A stretch of 7,021 nt of DNA from Bryobacteraceae bacterium (GCA_019686145.1 JADGHK010000117.1:1-7021); one strand, 5' to 3'; numbered from the stretch's first letter, positions 1-6,089 are shown. Program-made: numbers and translations. The notes: generated by a model from the letters alone, not told the origin.

Positions 1-399
1 GCAGGCGCCGGCCGTGGTCTTGCCGAGCTGGTTGCCGGCCATGAAGAGCCGCTCGCGGTGCCGGGCGCCCGCGGCGTGGAACTGCCGCTGCTTCTCGTAA
101 GGCACGTAGCCGCGGATGCGGTCCTCGCTCGGGTCGCGCGGCTTCAGCTCCGCGGGCGCGACGACGCGCCGCCCGGTCTTCCCCTTGGGCCGCGCCGCCG
201 CCTCCTCGGCCGAGAGCGGCTCGGCGTAGAGCGGCGGGTCGTTCTGGCGCAGCGCGCGCTGCGTCAGGACGGCCGGGTCGACGGCGTCCTGCCCGTTGGC
301 GCGCTTCTTCTTGCCCTTCTTCGGCGGTTCGGGTGCAGGCGAAGCGGGCGCAGGCGAATCCGCCCCGCGCCCCGCGGGGGCGGGTTTCTTCTTCGGCAT
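1..399 (-). CDS. Phage-type terminase large subunit, N-terminal 133 residues (cut by window edge)
   Basis: The reverse strand opens from an ATG at 399-397 and stays open to base 1, so the gene continues outside the window. The first 35 or so residues are a Lys/Pro/Ala-rich basic tail (MPKKKPAPAG...KKGKKK), probably disordered. A conserved segment follows: YVPYEKQRQFHAAG at about 98-111, then RERLFMAGNQLGKT at 115-128. AGNQLGKT is the Walker A motif typical of phage terminase large subunits, the ATP-driven motors that package DNA into proheads and cut it with a C-terminal nuclease. Walker B and the nuclease lie beyond the window. The start is supported by a GGAGA Shine-Dalgarno sequence at 413-409, nine bases upstream. 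Its very high GC differs from the defence operon to its right, so the two probably have different histories. A prophage, phage-like satellite or gene transfer agent is possible. Family assignment is confident; completeness cannot be judged. Confidence 0.85.
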   Translation of the reverse strand, partial: MPKKKPAPAGRGADSPAPASPAPEPPKKGKKKRANGQDAVDPAVLTQRALRQNDPPLYAEPLSAEEAAARPKGKTGRRVVAPAELKPRDPSEDRIRGYVPYEKQRQFHAAGARHRERLFMAGNQLGKTTAGAC

Positions 400-441
400 C
401 GGTCGGGATCTCCGGAGAGGTGGGACGAAGGGCCGCAGCGC

Positions 442-498
442 GTTTCCGGGGCGAGGCGGGCGCGCTCTTCCTCGCCCTCGATGAGACCACCCGGAAAC
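442..498. repeat. Nested inverted repeat upstream of the terminase start
   Basis: GTTTCCGGG at 442-450 pairs perfectly with CCCGGAAAC at 490-498. Inside it, GCGAGG at 451-456 pairs with CCTCGC at 470-475, giving a nested stem. The structure lies about 43-99 bases upstream of the terminase ATG and could fold in its 5' untranslated RNA. The role is unknown. High GC makes chance pairing more likely, but a perfect 9-bp outer arm with a stacked 6-bp inner arm is noteworthy. Confidence 0.4.
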
Positions 499-533
499 GA
501 AAGCGCCCGCCGCGGAAGGCTCCGGGCGGGCGC
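490..533 (-). terminator. Candidate Rho-independent terminator for leftward transcription
   Basis: GCGCCCGCC at 503-511 pairs with GGCGGGCGC at 525-533 (9 bp, perfect). Three further pairs (CGG/CCG) form past a one-base bulge. Read on the minus strand, the hairpin is followed by TTTCGTTT. It lies 255 bases downstream of the nuclease stop codon and 104 bases upstream of the terminase start. It may therefore end transcription of the defence operon, or of the gene that originally preceded the terminase. Confidence 0.5.
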
Positions 534-557
534 AGCGCTACGACCTTGCGCCTTTTT
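529..557 (+). terminator. Candidate Rho-independent terminator for rightward transcription
   Basis: GGCGCA at 529-534 pairs with TGCGCC at 547-552, with a 12-base loop, directly followed by TTTTT at 553-557. It shares bases 529-533 with the leftward terminator hairpin, so in one RNA the two stems are mutually exclusive. The six-pair stem is short but GC-rich. No plus-strand gene ends nearby, so its function here is uncertain. Confidence 0.35.
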
Positions 558-581
558 AGATGCCCCTCTTCACTTAGTCAA
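553..581 (-). promoter_or_regulatory. Candidate sigma-70-type promoter reading toward the terminase
   Basis: On the minus strand a TTGACT -35 element (581-576) is separated by exactly 17 bases from TAAAAA (558-553), close to the sigma-70 consensus. A transcript would begin near 546 and read leftward into the hairpins at 503-533 and 442-498, then the terminase start at 399. The -10 element coincides with the T-tract of the rightward terminator candidate, so one of the two readings may be spurious. Confidence 0.35.
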
Positions 582-787
582 GAACAAACCGCGCACGCGG
601 GCTGATGCCGCGTCAATGCTGTCCCGTAAACCCGCGCCTTAACAGTCAAATTCACGACGCACACAGAATACCGGGCACCGAGTGAAAAATACGAAAAAGC
701 GGATGCAAGATTACATGGTTGTACATTGCTTTGAACCAGAAGACGTGACGCTCACCGGCCAACATCATTCGTCTAAGCTAATTCTCC

Positions 788-1567
788 TTACGGCCGACGT
801 AGTGACAGGGTACCAGCTGCAGTCCGAATAATTTGAACGTAGCTCCGATCCGGAATGCTCGGCACCCCGGCTTGTTTCGTGAGCCATGCGGCGCTCCCGA
901 AGCGACGGAGGTACCATGTACCAACACCGCCCCCCTGCTCGACGAACTGAATTGGGCCATCCGGAAGGCGGACGTTTGCCGGGAGCCGGATGGATCGATC
1001 AGTGGCGATATACGTCCCGAAGCCGAGACTCTCCTGCACGACTTCTAGTCTTCCGGCTAGTTCAATTGCATGTACATGATGTCGGGACCGGTAGACCGAT
1101 AACGAAAGAAATTGAATTCGATGACTTCGTAGAATCATTTCCCAATTGAAATCTGGCTTGTTCGCCACCACAGCTACACTTCGCGGCACGTATGTAACTA
1201 GCGTTTGCGCCACGCTTTTCTCGATTCCAAGAGCCCGAGCTAGTTTCAAAACACAGTCTGGCTGCGGTTCGCCACGGTGGAATGCGGTCACCTGCGGCAG
1301 AACGTGCCCGTGCAGTGAATGCGAAAGAAGTTCTACTTCGATGATAAACCAATGAGAGAGGTCCTTGGCGACCAGAGCCAAATCGGGACGATAGATTTCG
1401 CCTTCGAACAGAAAACCGCCATCAAAGACGCAACATAAGTAATCAGGGTATATACACGACAACGCCTTCGCGGCATAACCCTCCACCTCTATTTCGTCTG
1501 GTTCGTCCGGGTCCCAGCTTTCGTAGATGTTGGCGCTCTCACACTCGCCGACAACCACTACCTTCAT
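788..1567 (-). CDS. PD-(D/E)XK-like nuclease, putative effector of the defence operon (259 aa)
   Basis: Likely DNA endonuclease subunit, last gene of the operon. In the N-terminal half, FLFEGEIYRPDLALV (52-66) is followed by WFIIEVEL (73-80). This is the pattern of a PD-(D/E)XK core: Asp62 at the end of a beta strand, then an ExE pair (Glu77, Glu79) in place of the usual (D/E)xK. Gln92 on the following helix could complete the site. Glu55 or Glu57 may be further acidic ligands. The C-terminal half (about 120-259) matches nothing I recognise. There is no signal peptide or membrane segment, so it should be cytoplasmic. Its ATG (1567-1565) overlaps the helicase stop in the arrangement ATGA, which implies translational coupling and stoichiometric production. 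The nuclease call rests on motif spacing and context rather than a confident family match; a non-catalytic DNA-binding role is possible. Confidence 0.6.
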   Translation of the reverse strand: MKVVVVGECESANIYESWDPDEPDEIEVEGYAAKALSCIYPDYLCCVFDGGFLFEGEIYRPDLALVAKDLSHWFIIEVELLSHSLHGHVLPQVTAFHRGEPQPDCVLKLARALGIEKSVAQTLVTYVPRSVAVVANKPDFNWEMILRSHRIQFLSLSVYRSRHHVHAIELAGRLEVVQESLGFGTYIATDRSIRLPANVRLPDGPIQFVEQGGGVGTWYLRRFGSAAWLTKQAGVPSIPDRSYVQIIRTAAGTLSLRRP

Positions 1568-2721
1568 GCGTGGCTCCAGACTACTTCGGCAATTCCTTGC
1601 AACTCGGCTTCTTCCTCTTTCAGGCGCGCGAGCTCGGGACCCGTAGCGACAAGCGTAAAAACTGTAGCAGCAGATTTACCCGCGGACGGTCGTAGTACGC
1701 GACCAAGTCGTTGGATCCGTTGCCTGCGCGTGGCGGTACTTGCGGCAATAATCCCAATTTCGGTCTCAGGAACATTGAAACCCTCGTCGAGAGCACGACA
1801 GGTTACGAGGACCTCGTTCTTTCCTGTTCTGTAGTCCGCTAACATTTGCGCCCGCACACGGAGTGGCAGTTGCGAATGATAAACGCTGGACCGAACGCCG
1901 TTTTCCGAAAGGGCCTGGTGGATAACATTGCAGGCCTCGATATCCTCATGGAATACAAGAATTTTTTTTCCACGGTTTGCCGCAACAAGCTGTATTGCAA
2001 GGCGGACGCGTTGGAGACTTAGGTTAAGTATCCGTGATCGCCGCAAGAATAGCGATATGGTTTCTTGCGCCTCAATGCCGTTACGTTCGATGGAACGTGC
2101 GATCCCTCTGCTTAATTTATCATACTCAAGCTGAGTTTCAGCCTCTAACTCAAATATAACGTTGTGCAATCGAAAAGGAACAATGACACCGTCCCTAAGT
2201 GCATCGCCGTAGGTATACTTGAATATTACGGGTCCCAGGGTAGGAATTAAAATCTCTGTCAGCCAATCATCGTAAGGCCTCTCGGGGGTCGCGGAGAGCC
2301 CCAGCGAGGCCACTTTAGGGATTTCTAGTACTCCCCTGAATTCTTCGCTCGCGGCCTTATGGCACTCATCAACTATGAGGAAACAGGGGTTGGCTCTTCC
2401 TGATTTATACAGCTTAGAAGCAGTGTTTAGTACAGCCAAATTGATGCTGCCTACCCGCATTCTCTTCCCGCCGGTTACGATGTGTATCTCGTCGAGTGCA
2501 AGAGAAAAGAAGCTGGCTGCCTCCTCCCACCATTGATCCAACAAGGCCGCAGTAGGAACTACAACTAATACGGTGTCCGGCTTCAGGCGATCGATACACG
2601 AAAGCGCAAAAATTGTCTTACCGCCACCGGTCACGACACTGACGATTCCCCGGTGGTGCTGCTTCTCCCAACGACTAAGAGCTTCTCGCTGCCATTCTCG
2701 AAGAGCAATTGTCGACATCAC
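1564..2721 (-). CDS. Superfamily 2 DEAD/DEAH-box helicase (DECH type), 385 aa
   Basis: ATP-dependent DNA translocase or helicase with a nearly complete SF2 motif set. These are a Q-motif-like LREWQREAL (7-15), Walker A TGGGKT (31-36), motif Ia VVPTAALLDQW (54-64), Walker B DECH (118-121) and motif III SATP (143-146). In the second RecA-like domain are motif IV ILVFHE, motif V ALDEGFNVPE and motif VI QRIQRLGRVLRP with its arginine fingers. At 385 residues it is little more than the two RecA domains and resembles the helicase core of restriction systems and the XPB/UvrB-like group; no nuclease or specificity domain is fused to it. The start is ambiguous. GTG at 2721 gives a 4-base overlap with the ATPase stop, whereas the next codon, ATG at 2718, gives a one-base TGATG overlap. 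Both imply translational coupling. It presumably moves along DNA for the neighbouring nuclease. The helicase family is certain, its precise action is not. Confidence 0.9.
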   Translation of the reverse strand: MMSTIALREWQREALSRWEKQHHRGIVSVVTGGGKTIFALSCIDRLKPDTVLVVVPTAALLDQWWEEAASFFSLALDEIHIVTGGKRMRVGSINLAVLNTASKLYKSGRANPCFLIVDECHKAASEEFRGVLEIPKVASLGLSATPERPYDDWLTEILIPTLGPVIFKYTYGDALRDGVIVPFRLHNVIFELEAETQLEYDKLSRGIARSIERNGIEAQETISLFLRRSRILNLSLQRVRLAIQLVAANRGKKILVFHEDIEACNVIHQALSENGVRSSVYHSQLPLRVRAQMLADYRTGKNEVLVTCRALDEGFNVPETEIGIIAASTATRRQRIQRLGRVLRPSAGKSAATVFTLVATGPELARLKEEEAELQGIAEVVWSHA

Positions 2722-4301
2722 TTAGCCGACGGTCGTCCGCCACTAATAATGGTTTCGATCTCACGCTCCTGTAATGTCGCAGCTGCGTTCTCCAATCGCA
2801 GTACATCAGCGCGAAGGAGCTCGTCCTTCAGGCGACGAACACTGTTCGGATTCACTTTTCCATTCAACTTTGAGGCTCGATACTCGGCAACTGCATCAAG
2901 AATGTATTGCCGAAGACATTCGTCCACTGCATCAGCAGACTCAATGTTTGAGTAGTACGGATGCAAGCCATTAATGATGACATGAATGGTTCCCGCATCA
3001 GCACCCGCGGCAATTGTTACATACGGCTCATATTCGCTTTTCTCAACGAGAGACACTATTACCCGTAAATCAGGAAGAATGTCGATCGTCTCAATAGTGT
3101 CGGCTTCCGAAAGTTCGTGGAGTTGCCTTTGGTTATTTGATAGAATTGTTTCTATTGGCGGTAGAATTGAATTCACCGCATCCTTCATCTCCGGACTAGT
3201 GAACTCCTTTTTCATGCTATCGAGAAGGTCACGAATTTTTTCTCGTGACCACGGGCGCCCCCGCTCCGTATCGCGGCGTTTCCGGGCATAATCTCGATAG
3301 TCCTTGGTGAACTCGAACAGAAATTTTTCAAGCTGCTCTTCTTCATCATCCTCGTACAAAATTGCATCTTTGGTATGAGAAACATGAAAACCGTCTAATT
3401 CAAGGACGCCTGTGAGGCGTTGCGCGACGAGATTATTGGCACCCTCATCATCTACTCCGCCGAAAATGCTCTTCGGTTTCCAGGCGTTCGGAAAGCCTTG
3501 GATTTGCCGCTCATTTTGAAACAGCGAAAATCCACCGTATTTCCGTCCACCCTTTCGCAGAATACCGACCCAACCTGAGACGCTCTTACCATTGATCTCG
3601 AGGGGCGGTAAATCGCGGCGCATCGGCTTACCAGAAGGATCTGTGTCAAAAAGCAGCTCATCGAAGGGCTTTATTTCATCTCCATTATATAAAAGCTTAA
3701 GTCGCCCGCGCGCAAGATCGTATCGATACATTGAACCCAAGTACATCTTTATAGTATCTTCAGTTCTCGCCTGAATATTGCGGTGCAAATCCGAGATTAT
3801 AATTTTGGTGTAATGATCGTCTTTGCTCACTTCTCTTGATGTAAACAGAATCTTTTTGCGCTCACGCACGATCGCATTTACATCGACTTCGGCAGTCCAT
3901 TCCTCGCCACTGCCCCACTCGCACGTTACGACGCGCCAACGCCGCCCAATCCAACAGGCTGCGGTCTTCATCCCCATCCCGTAGCGAGACCTGCCAATAC
4001 TGTCCCTTGTGCGGTGGGCAATATGGAGCGCCGCGACCAAGTCATCCCGGGTCATACCAATAGAATTATCAGAAATTGAAAGCTCACGCCGCGTTCTATT
4101 GTGAACTATTTCTACCGTGAGAGGTTGGCCTTCGTTTCTAAGTACGTCATCGATAATTCCGCTGTAATTTGCTCGCGATTGCGTCGAGTTATCGATGAAC
4201 TCAGCAAGGGCGTACCACATCGTGTAACTGAGGCGACTGTATGCCTCGATAGCTTCAGGTCCGACCGTGAAATCGGTCTCGAAGGTGCTTGGAGTCGTCA
4301 T
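2718..4301 (-). CDS. GHKL ATPase of the Hsp90/MutL/MORC type (paraMORC-like), 527 aa
   Basis: Dimerising ATPase expected to clamp or remodel DNA-protein complexes. The Bergerat ATP fold is clear. The N box is ALAEFIDNSTQS (31-42; Glu34 as catalytic base, Asn38 for magnesium). The G1 box is DNSIGM (78-83), where Ser80 replaces the usual Gly of DNGxGM. The G2 box is RYGMGMKTAA (106-115). A likely S5 transducer domain follows (about 225-345), with GGFSLFQNERQIQG and a conserved-looking lysine in HTKDAILYED. The charged stretch from about 340 to 400 and the region around 490-525 look helical and may mediate oligomerisation. No nuclease domain is fused. MORC-like GHKL proteins were predicted from gene neighbourhoods to work in restriction systems with SF2 helicases and endonucleases, which is the arrangement here. 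The ATG is preceded by AAGGGGG (4313-4307), five bases upstream, and lies 12 bases after the methyltransferase stop. The ATPase call is secure; the MORC-like sub-family is my inference. Confidence 0.85.
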   Translation of the reverse strand: MTTPSTFETDFTVGPEAIEAYSRLSYTMWYALAEFIDNSTQSRANYSGIIDDVLRNEGQPLTVEIVHNRTRRELSISDNSIGMTRDDLVAALHIAHRTRDSIGRSRYGMGMKTAACWIGRRWRVVTCEWGSGEEWTAEVDVNAIVRERKKILFTSREVSKDDHYTKIIISDLHRNIQARTEDTIKMYLGSMYRYDLARGRLKLLYNGDEIKPFDELLFDTDPSGKPMRRDLPPLEINGKSVSGWVGILRKGGRKYGGFSLFQNERQIQGFPNAWKPKSIFGGVDDEGANNLVAQRLTGVLELDGFHVSHTKDAILYEDDEEEQLEKFLFEFTKDYRDYARKRRDTERGRPWSREKIRDLLDSMKKEFTSPEMKDAVNSILPPIETILSNNQRQLHELSEADTIETIDILPDLRVIVSLVEKSEYEPYVTIAAGADAGTIHVIINGLHPYYSNIESADAVDECLRQYILDAVAEYRASKLNGKVNPNSVRRLKDELLRADVLRLENAAATLQEREIETIISGGRPSAK

Positions 4302-4313
4302 GGATTCCCCCTT

Positions 4314-5372
4314 TTACTTGGCCACCAGGTCAGCGAACCGGCCAAACGATCCGCGGGCGTAGTTACCGTTCGCCTCAACTCCTACCCACCTGCGCTCGAG
4401 ATACTCCGCTGCAGCTCCGGTAGTATTTGAACCCGCGAAGGGATCGAACACGAGGTCTCCCGCGTCGGTCAAGAACTGAATAAAAAAGGATGCCAGATCG
4501 ATCGGCATTCGCGCGGGGTGCACTTCAAAGCCTTGCTGCGCACAGTACTCGCGATATCTCCTATCCCATCCCGTTCCGGAATATTTGAGGAGATCCAAAG
4601 GTAGTCGTGGATTTTCACTCAGATCCAACACATTTGGCGAGATGGCACCGCCATGGTCTTTAAAGAATCCCAAATTCGAGACACGATGTCCCGATGGGCG
4701 CTTTCCGGCGTTATACCGGCGCCGCTTTAAAAGCCTTTGCATGTCTTTGCTGTAGGGCGTTAGTACTTTGCGATTGTCGGCTTTTGGCTCCTCTGATCGA
4801 GACATCCACCAAACGTGTGTATAAGAATCCTTTAGTCGAATTCGTTTAGTAGTTACCCACGCTGCTGGGCTAGGTAAACGAGCTGGGTTGTGGCAGATTA
4901 TGTACTGACAAAGGTGCAAACCGCCGGCTCGTTTAAAGGCCAGCAAGGCTTCGAGGGGGAGCGTGGACATCGTCGGAGAACCTTGCTCCCACGCATTCCC
5001 GATCTCTAAGACGATTGACCCATCCGGCGCGAGTAGATCAGCGAGTTTCGGCGCCAGTGAGCTAAGCCACTCAAGGTATCGGTCGCCGGTTTCGTTGCCG
5101 TAGCGCTTCTTGGTTAAGAGTGGAAAAGGTGGGGATGTAAGGATTAGATTTACTTGCCCGGCAATCGCCTTCAGCGCATCGCTCTTGAGGGCTGTCTCAA
5201 TTCTTCCGATCAGCATCCGGCCGAGGTGTGTGCGGTATGCCTCGGTCAGTTCAGGTTGTTCTTCACCTGCAGCGGCTACCGCCAGAACGTTCTTCGTCAA
5301 CCTTACTCTCTCCTCGAACGCCGCTCTCAACCGGCGGGCGGTAAGAATGCCCTCGCGTTGACGAGCAAACAA
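4314..5372 (-). CDS. Beta-class site-specific DNA methyltransferase (N4-cytosine or N6-adenine), about 352 aa
   Basis: Transfers a methyl group from S-adenosylmethionine to an exocyclic amino group in DNA, probably to mark self DNA. Counting from the TTG at 5372, catalytic motif IV (LILTSPPF) is at about 76-83. The SAM-binding motif I (DPFAGSNTT) lies near the C-terminus at 310-318. Catalytic before SAM-binding is the permuted order of beta-class enzymes. SPPF is common in N4-cytosine enzymes but does not exclude N6-adenine. The block between (KADNRKVLTPYSKDM, NAGKRPSGH, HPARMP) is typical of standalone type II-like methyltransferases. The frame is open back to an ATG at 5540, but those first 56 residues are not family-like and lie over the candidate promoter. 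TTG 5372 has GGGGGG four bases upstream. TTG 5300, with GAGGAG nine bases upstream, would give 328 residues and is also credible. First gene of the operon, so protection would be made first. No specificity subunit accompanies it. Confidence 0.85.
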   Translation of the reverse strand: MFARQREGILTARRLRAAFEERVRLTKNVLAVAAAGEEQPELTEAYRTHLGRMLIGRIETALKSDALKAIAGQVNLILTSPPFPLLTKKRYGNETGDRYLEWLSSLAPKLADLLAPDGSIVLEIGNAWEQGSPTMSTLPLEALLAFKRAGGLHLCQYIICHNPARLPSPAAWVTTKRIRLKDSYTHVWWMSRSEEPKADNRKVLTPYSKDMQRLLKRRRYNAGKRPSGHRVSNLGFFKDHGGAISPNVLDLSENPRLPLDLLKYSGTGWDRRYREYCAQQGFEVHPARMPIDLASFFIQFLTDAGDLVFDPFAGSNTTGAAAEYLERRWVGVEANGNYARGSFGRFADLVAK

Positions 5373-5401
5373 GCATCCCCCCGCCGAGGGTGAAATTCGA
5401 A

Positions 5402-5430
5402 ATTCTTGTGCCGTTGTCTCAGTGTCGCAA
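5402..5430 (-). promoter_or_regulatory. Candidate promoter of the four-gene defence operon
   Basis: On the minus strand TTGCGA (5430-5425) is separated by 17 bases from AAGAAT (5407-5402). Each hexamer matches the sigma-70 consensus at four of six positions. Predicted transcription would begin near 5395, giving a short leader that carries the G-rich Shine-Dalgarno sequence at 5382-5377 before the TTG start. No operator palindrome or regulator gene is evident in the operon. The match is moderate and rests partly on its good position. Confidence 0.4.
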
Positions 5431-5598
5431 CGCCATCTCGAACTCGCGACGGAGCTCGTTGTCAGAGAGCCACCACGGCGTGGTTCTTCGGATCGACGAT
5501 AAACGCAGCGCGAGATCTCACTTGCGAGTGCGCGGCGCATACATCGACGAGCAACAGCGCGCCGGCGATCGCCCGTGAGGCGCCCTAACCGCCGCCCC
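5403..5598 (-). other. Short region between the defence operon and the dnaJ remnant, with broken reading frames
   Basis: No intact gene is recognised. On the minus strand one frame reads RAAFIVDPKNHAVVAL and stops. An adjacent frame then reads WLSDNELRREFEMALRH and stops at 5421. Both pieces look more protein-like than random, so this could be the frameshifted end of a decayed gene. I recognise no family. The frame of the methyltransferase also runs open through here to an ATG at 5540, but has no Shine-Dalgarno sequence there. Confidence 0.3.
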
Positions 5599-5752
5599 CT
5601 ACTCCGTCAGGTCCTCGAAGAACTCCTTCACTCGGGTGAAGAACCCGGCGCTCTCGGGGCTCGTCTTCTCGTGCTCGCCGGCCTTCTCGAACTCGCGGAG
5701 CAGCTCCCGCTGCTTCTTCGTGAGGTTGACCGGCGTCTCGACCACGGCCTGG
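5592..5752. repeat. Left copy of a long direct repeat (dnaJ 3' end)
   Basis: Direct repeat partner of 6861-7021, offset exactly 1,269 bases. There are three mismatches in 161 bases (5632, 5668, 5708) and no gaps. The repeat begins abruptly seven bases beyond the dnaJ stop codon; bases further out are unrelated. The right copy runs off the window, so the full repeat is probably longer, perhaps to about 5876. The pair brackets the toxin-antitoxin module. Confidence 0.9.
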
Positions 5753-5876
5753 ATGTACATGTCGCCGCGCGCGGGGCTGCGCAGGACCGACATCCCCTTG
5801 CCCTTGAGGCGGAACTGGTGGCCGGACTGCGTCCCCGCCGGGACTGCACCTTCGCCCTGCCGCCGTCCTGGCCCTC
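5599..5876 (-). pseudogene. dnaJ: Duplicated, frameshifted 3' fragment of dnaJ
   Basis: On the minus strand this encodes the end of the DnaJ (Hsp40) C-terminal substrate-binding and dimerisation region: PAGTQSGHQFRLKGKGM, then GDMYIQAVVETPVNLTKKQ, ending SAGFFTRVKEFFEDLTE with a TAG at 5601-5599. Upstream of PAGTQSG the family sequence moves to another frame (EGQDGGRAKVQ), which fits loss of one base near 5844. Homology fades past about 5876 into AT-rich, unrelated sequence. The J domain, Gly/Phe linker and zinc-binding repeats are absent and there is no start, so it is a remnant. Bases 5592-5752 match 6861-7021 at 158 of 161 positions, so it is a second copy of the dnaJ end at the right edge. 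Two of the three differences change a residue (Glu/Asp, Arg/Gln). Confidence 0.85.
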
Positions 5877-5901
5877 GCAGGCCCTGTGTCCTGTCGGGCC
5901 C

Positions 5902-5928
5902 TTGAATTATATCATTCGATGATATACA
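5902..5928 (+). promoter_or_regulatory. Candidate promoter with palindromic operator for the toxin-antitoxin pair
   Basis: TATATCAT at 5908-5915 and ATGATATA at 5919-5926 form a perfect 8-bp inverted repeat around TCG, in an AT-rich patch within GC-rich DNA. A TTGAAT (5902-5907) and TATACA (5923-5928) spaced 15 bases apart could be the -35 and -10, with the palindrome filling the spacer. A 19-base palindrome suits a dimeric HTH protein, and the downstream antitoxin-like gene encodes one. Autoregulation is therefore the obvious inference. A looser inverted repeat (TCGGGCC at 5894-5900, GGCCCGA at 5940-5946) surrounds it. The leader to the toxin start is about 120 bases. Confidence 0.5.
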
Positions 5929-6017
5929 TCTGCCCAGCAGGCCCGAACTTCGCCGCGACCGATGCGCTGGAACTCCCGCGCACTCGTTTCCGGCGATCGA
6001 GAAAAGGATGATTACTC

Positions 6018-6089
6018 ATGGAAGACATAGTTGAAAAATTCCTAGGAGTTCGTTGTGAACTACGCCGAAGAATTCTTTCGCCAGTTTGA
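6018..6089 (+). CDS. Possible 23-residue leader ORF overlapping the toxin start
   Basis: ATG at 6018 opens MEDIVEKFLGVRCELRRR... and stops at 6087-6089, in a different frame from the toxin gene and overlapping its first 35 bases. AAAAGG (6002-6007) lies ten bases before the ATG. Such an overlap could couple translation of the toxin to the leader, or it may be chance. No homology is recognised. Confidence 0.25.
   Translation: MEDIVEKFLGVRCELRRRILSPV

Larger units (their letters stand above)
400..787. other. Gene-free junction between the terminase and the defence operon
   Basis: No convincing coding region is present; reading frames here lack family-like sequence and are by-products of high GC. 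From 400 to about 550 the DNA is very GC-rich and full of inverted repeats. From about 560 to 787 it becomes AT-richer, matching the defence operon. The composition change around 545-660 is therefore the likely left edge of acquired DNA. I found no tRNA, no integrase and no clear direct repeat that would define an attachment site. The sequence just after the nuclease stop codon (700-787) shows only a 4-bp stem without a T-tract. Confidence 0.5.

Noticed and set aside
58..642. 194-codon plus-strand ORF over the terminase start and the junction
   Set aside because: Arg/Leu/Gly-rich GC shadow of the minus-strand terminase; no recognisable domain and no ribosome site.
540..660. Possible tRNA gene at the left edge of the island
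   Set aside because: No T-loop signature, no acceptor pairing and no cloverleaf could be found on either strand.
720..787. Small GTGA/TCAC hairpin after the nuclease stop as operon terminator
   Set aside because: The stem is four pairs and has no T-tract; the hairpin at 503-533 is a better candidate.
637..5590. Possible attachment-site pair: GCGCCTTAAC near 639 and GCGCCCTAAC near 5580
   Set aside because: Only about ten bases with a mismatch; not beyond chance in GC-rich DNA and no integrase is present.
5575..5922. Plus-strand ORFs over the dnaJ remnant
   Set aside because: They are antisense to clear DnaJ C-terminal sequence and low in complexity.
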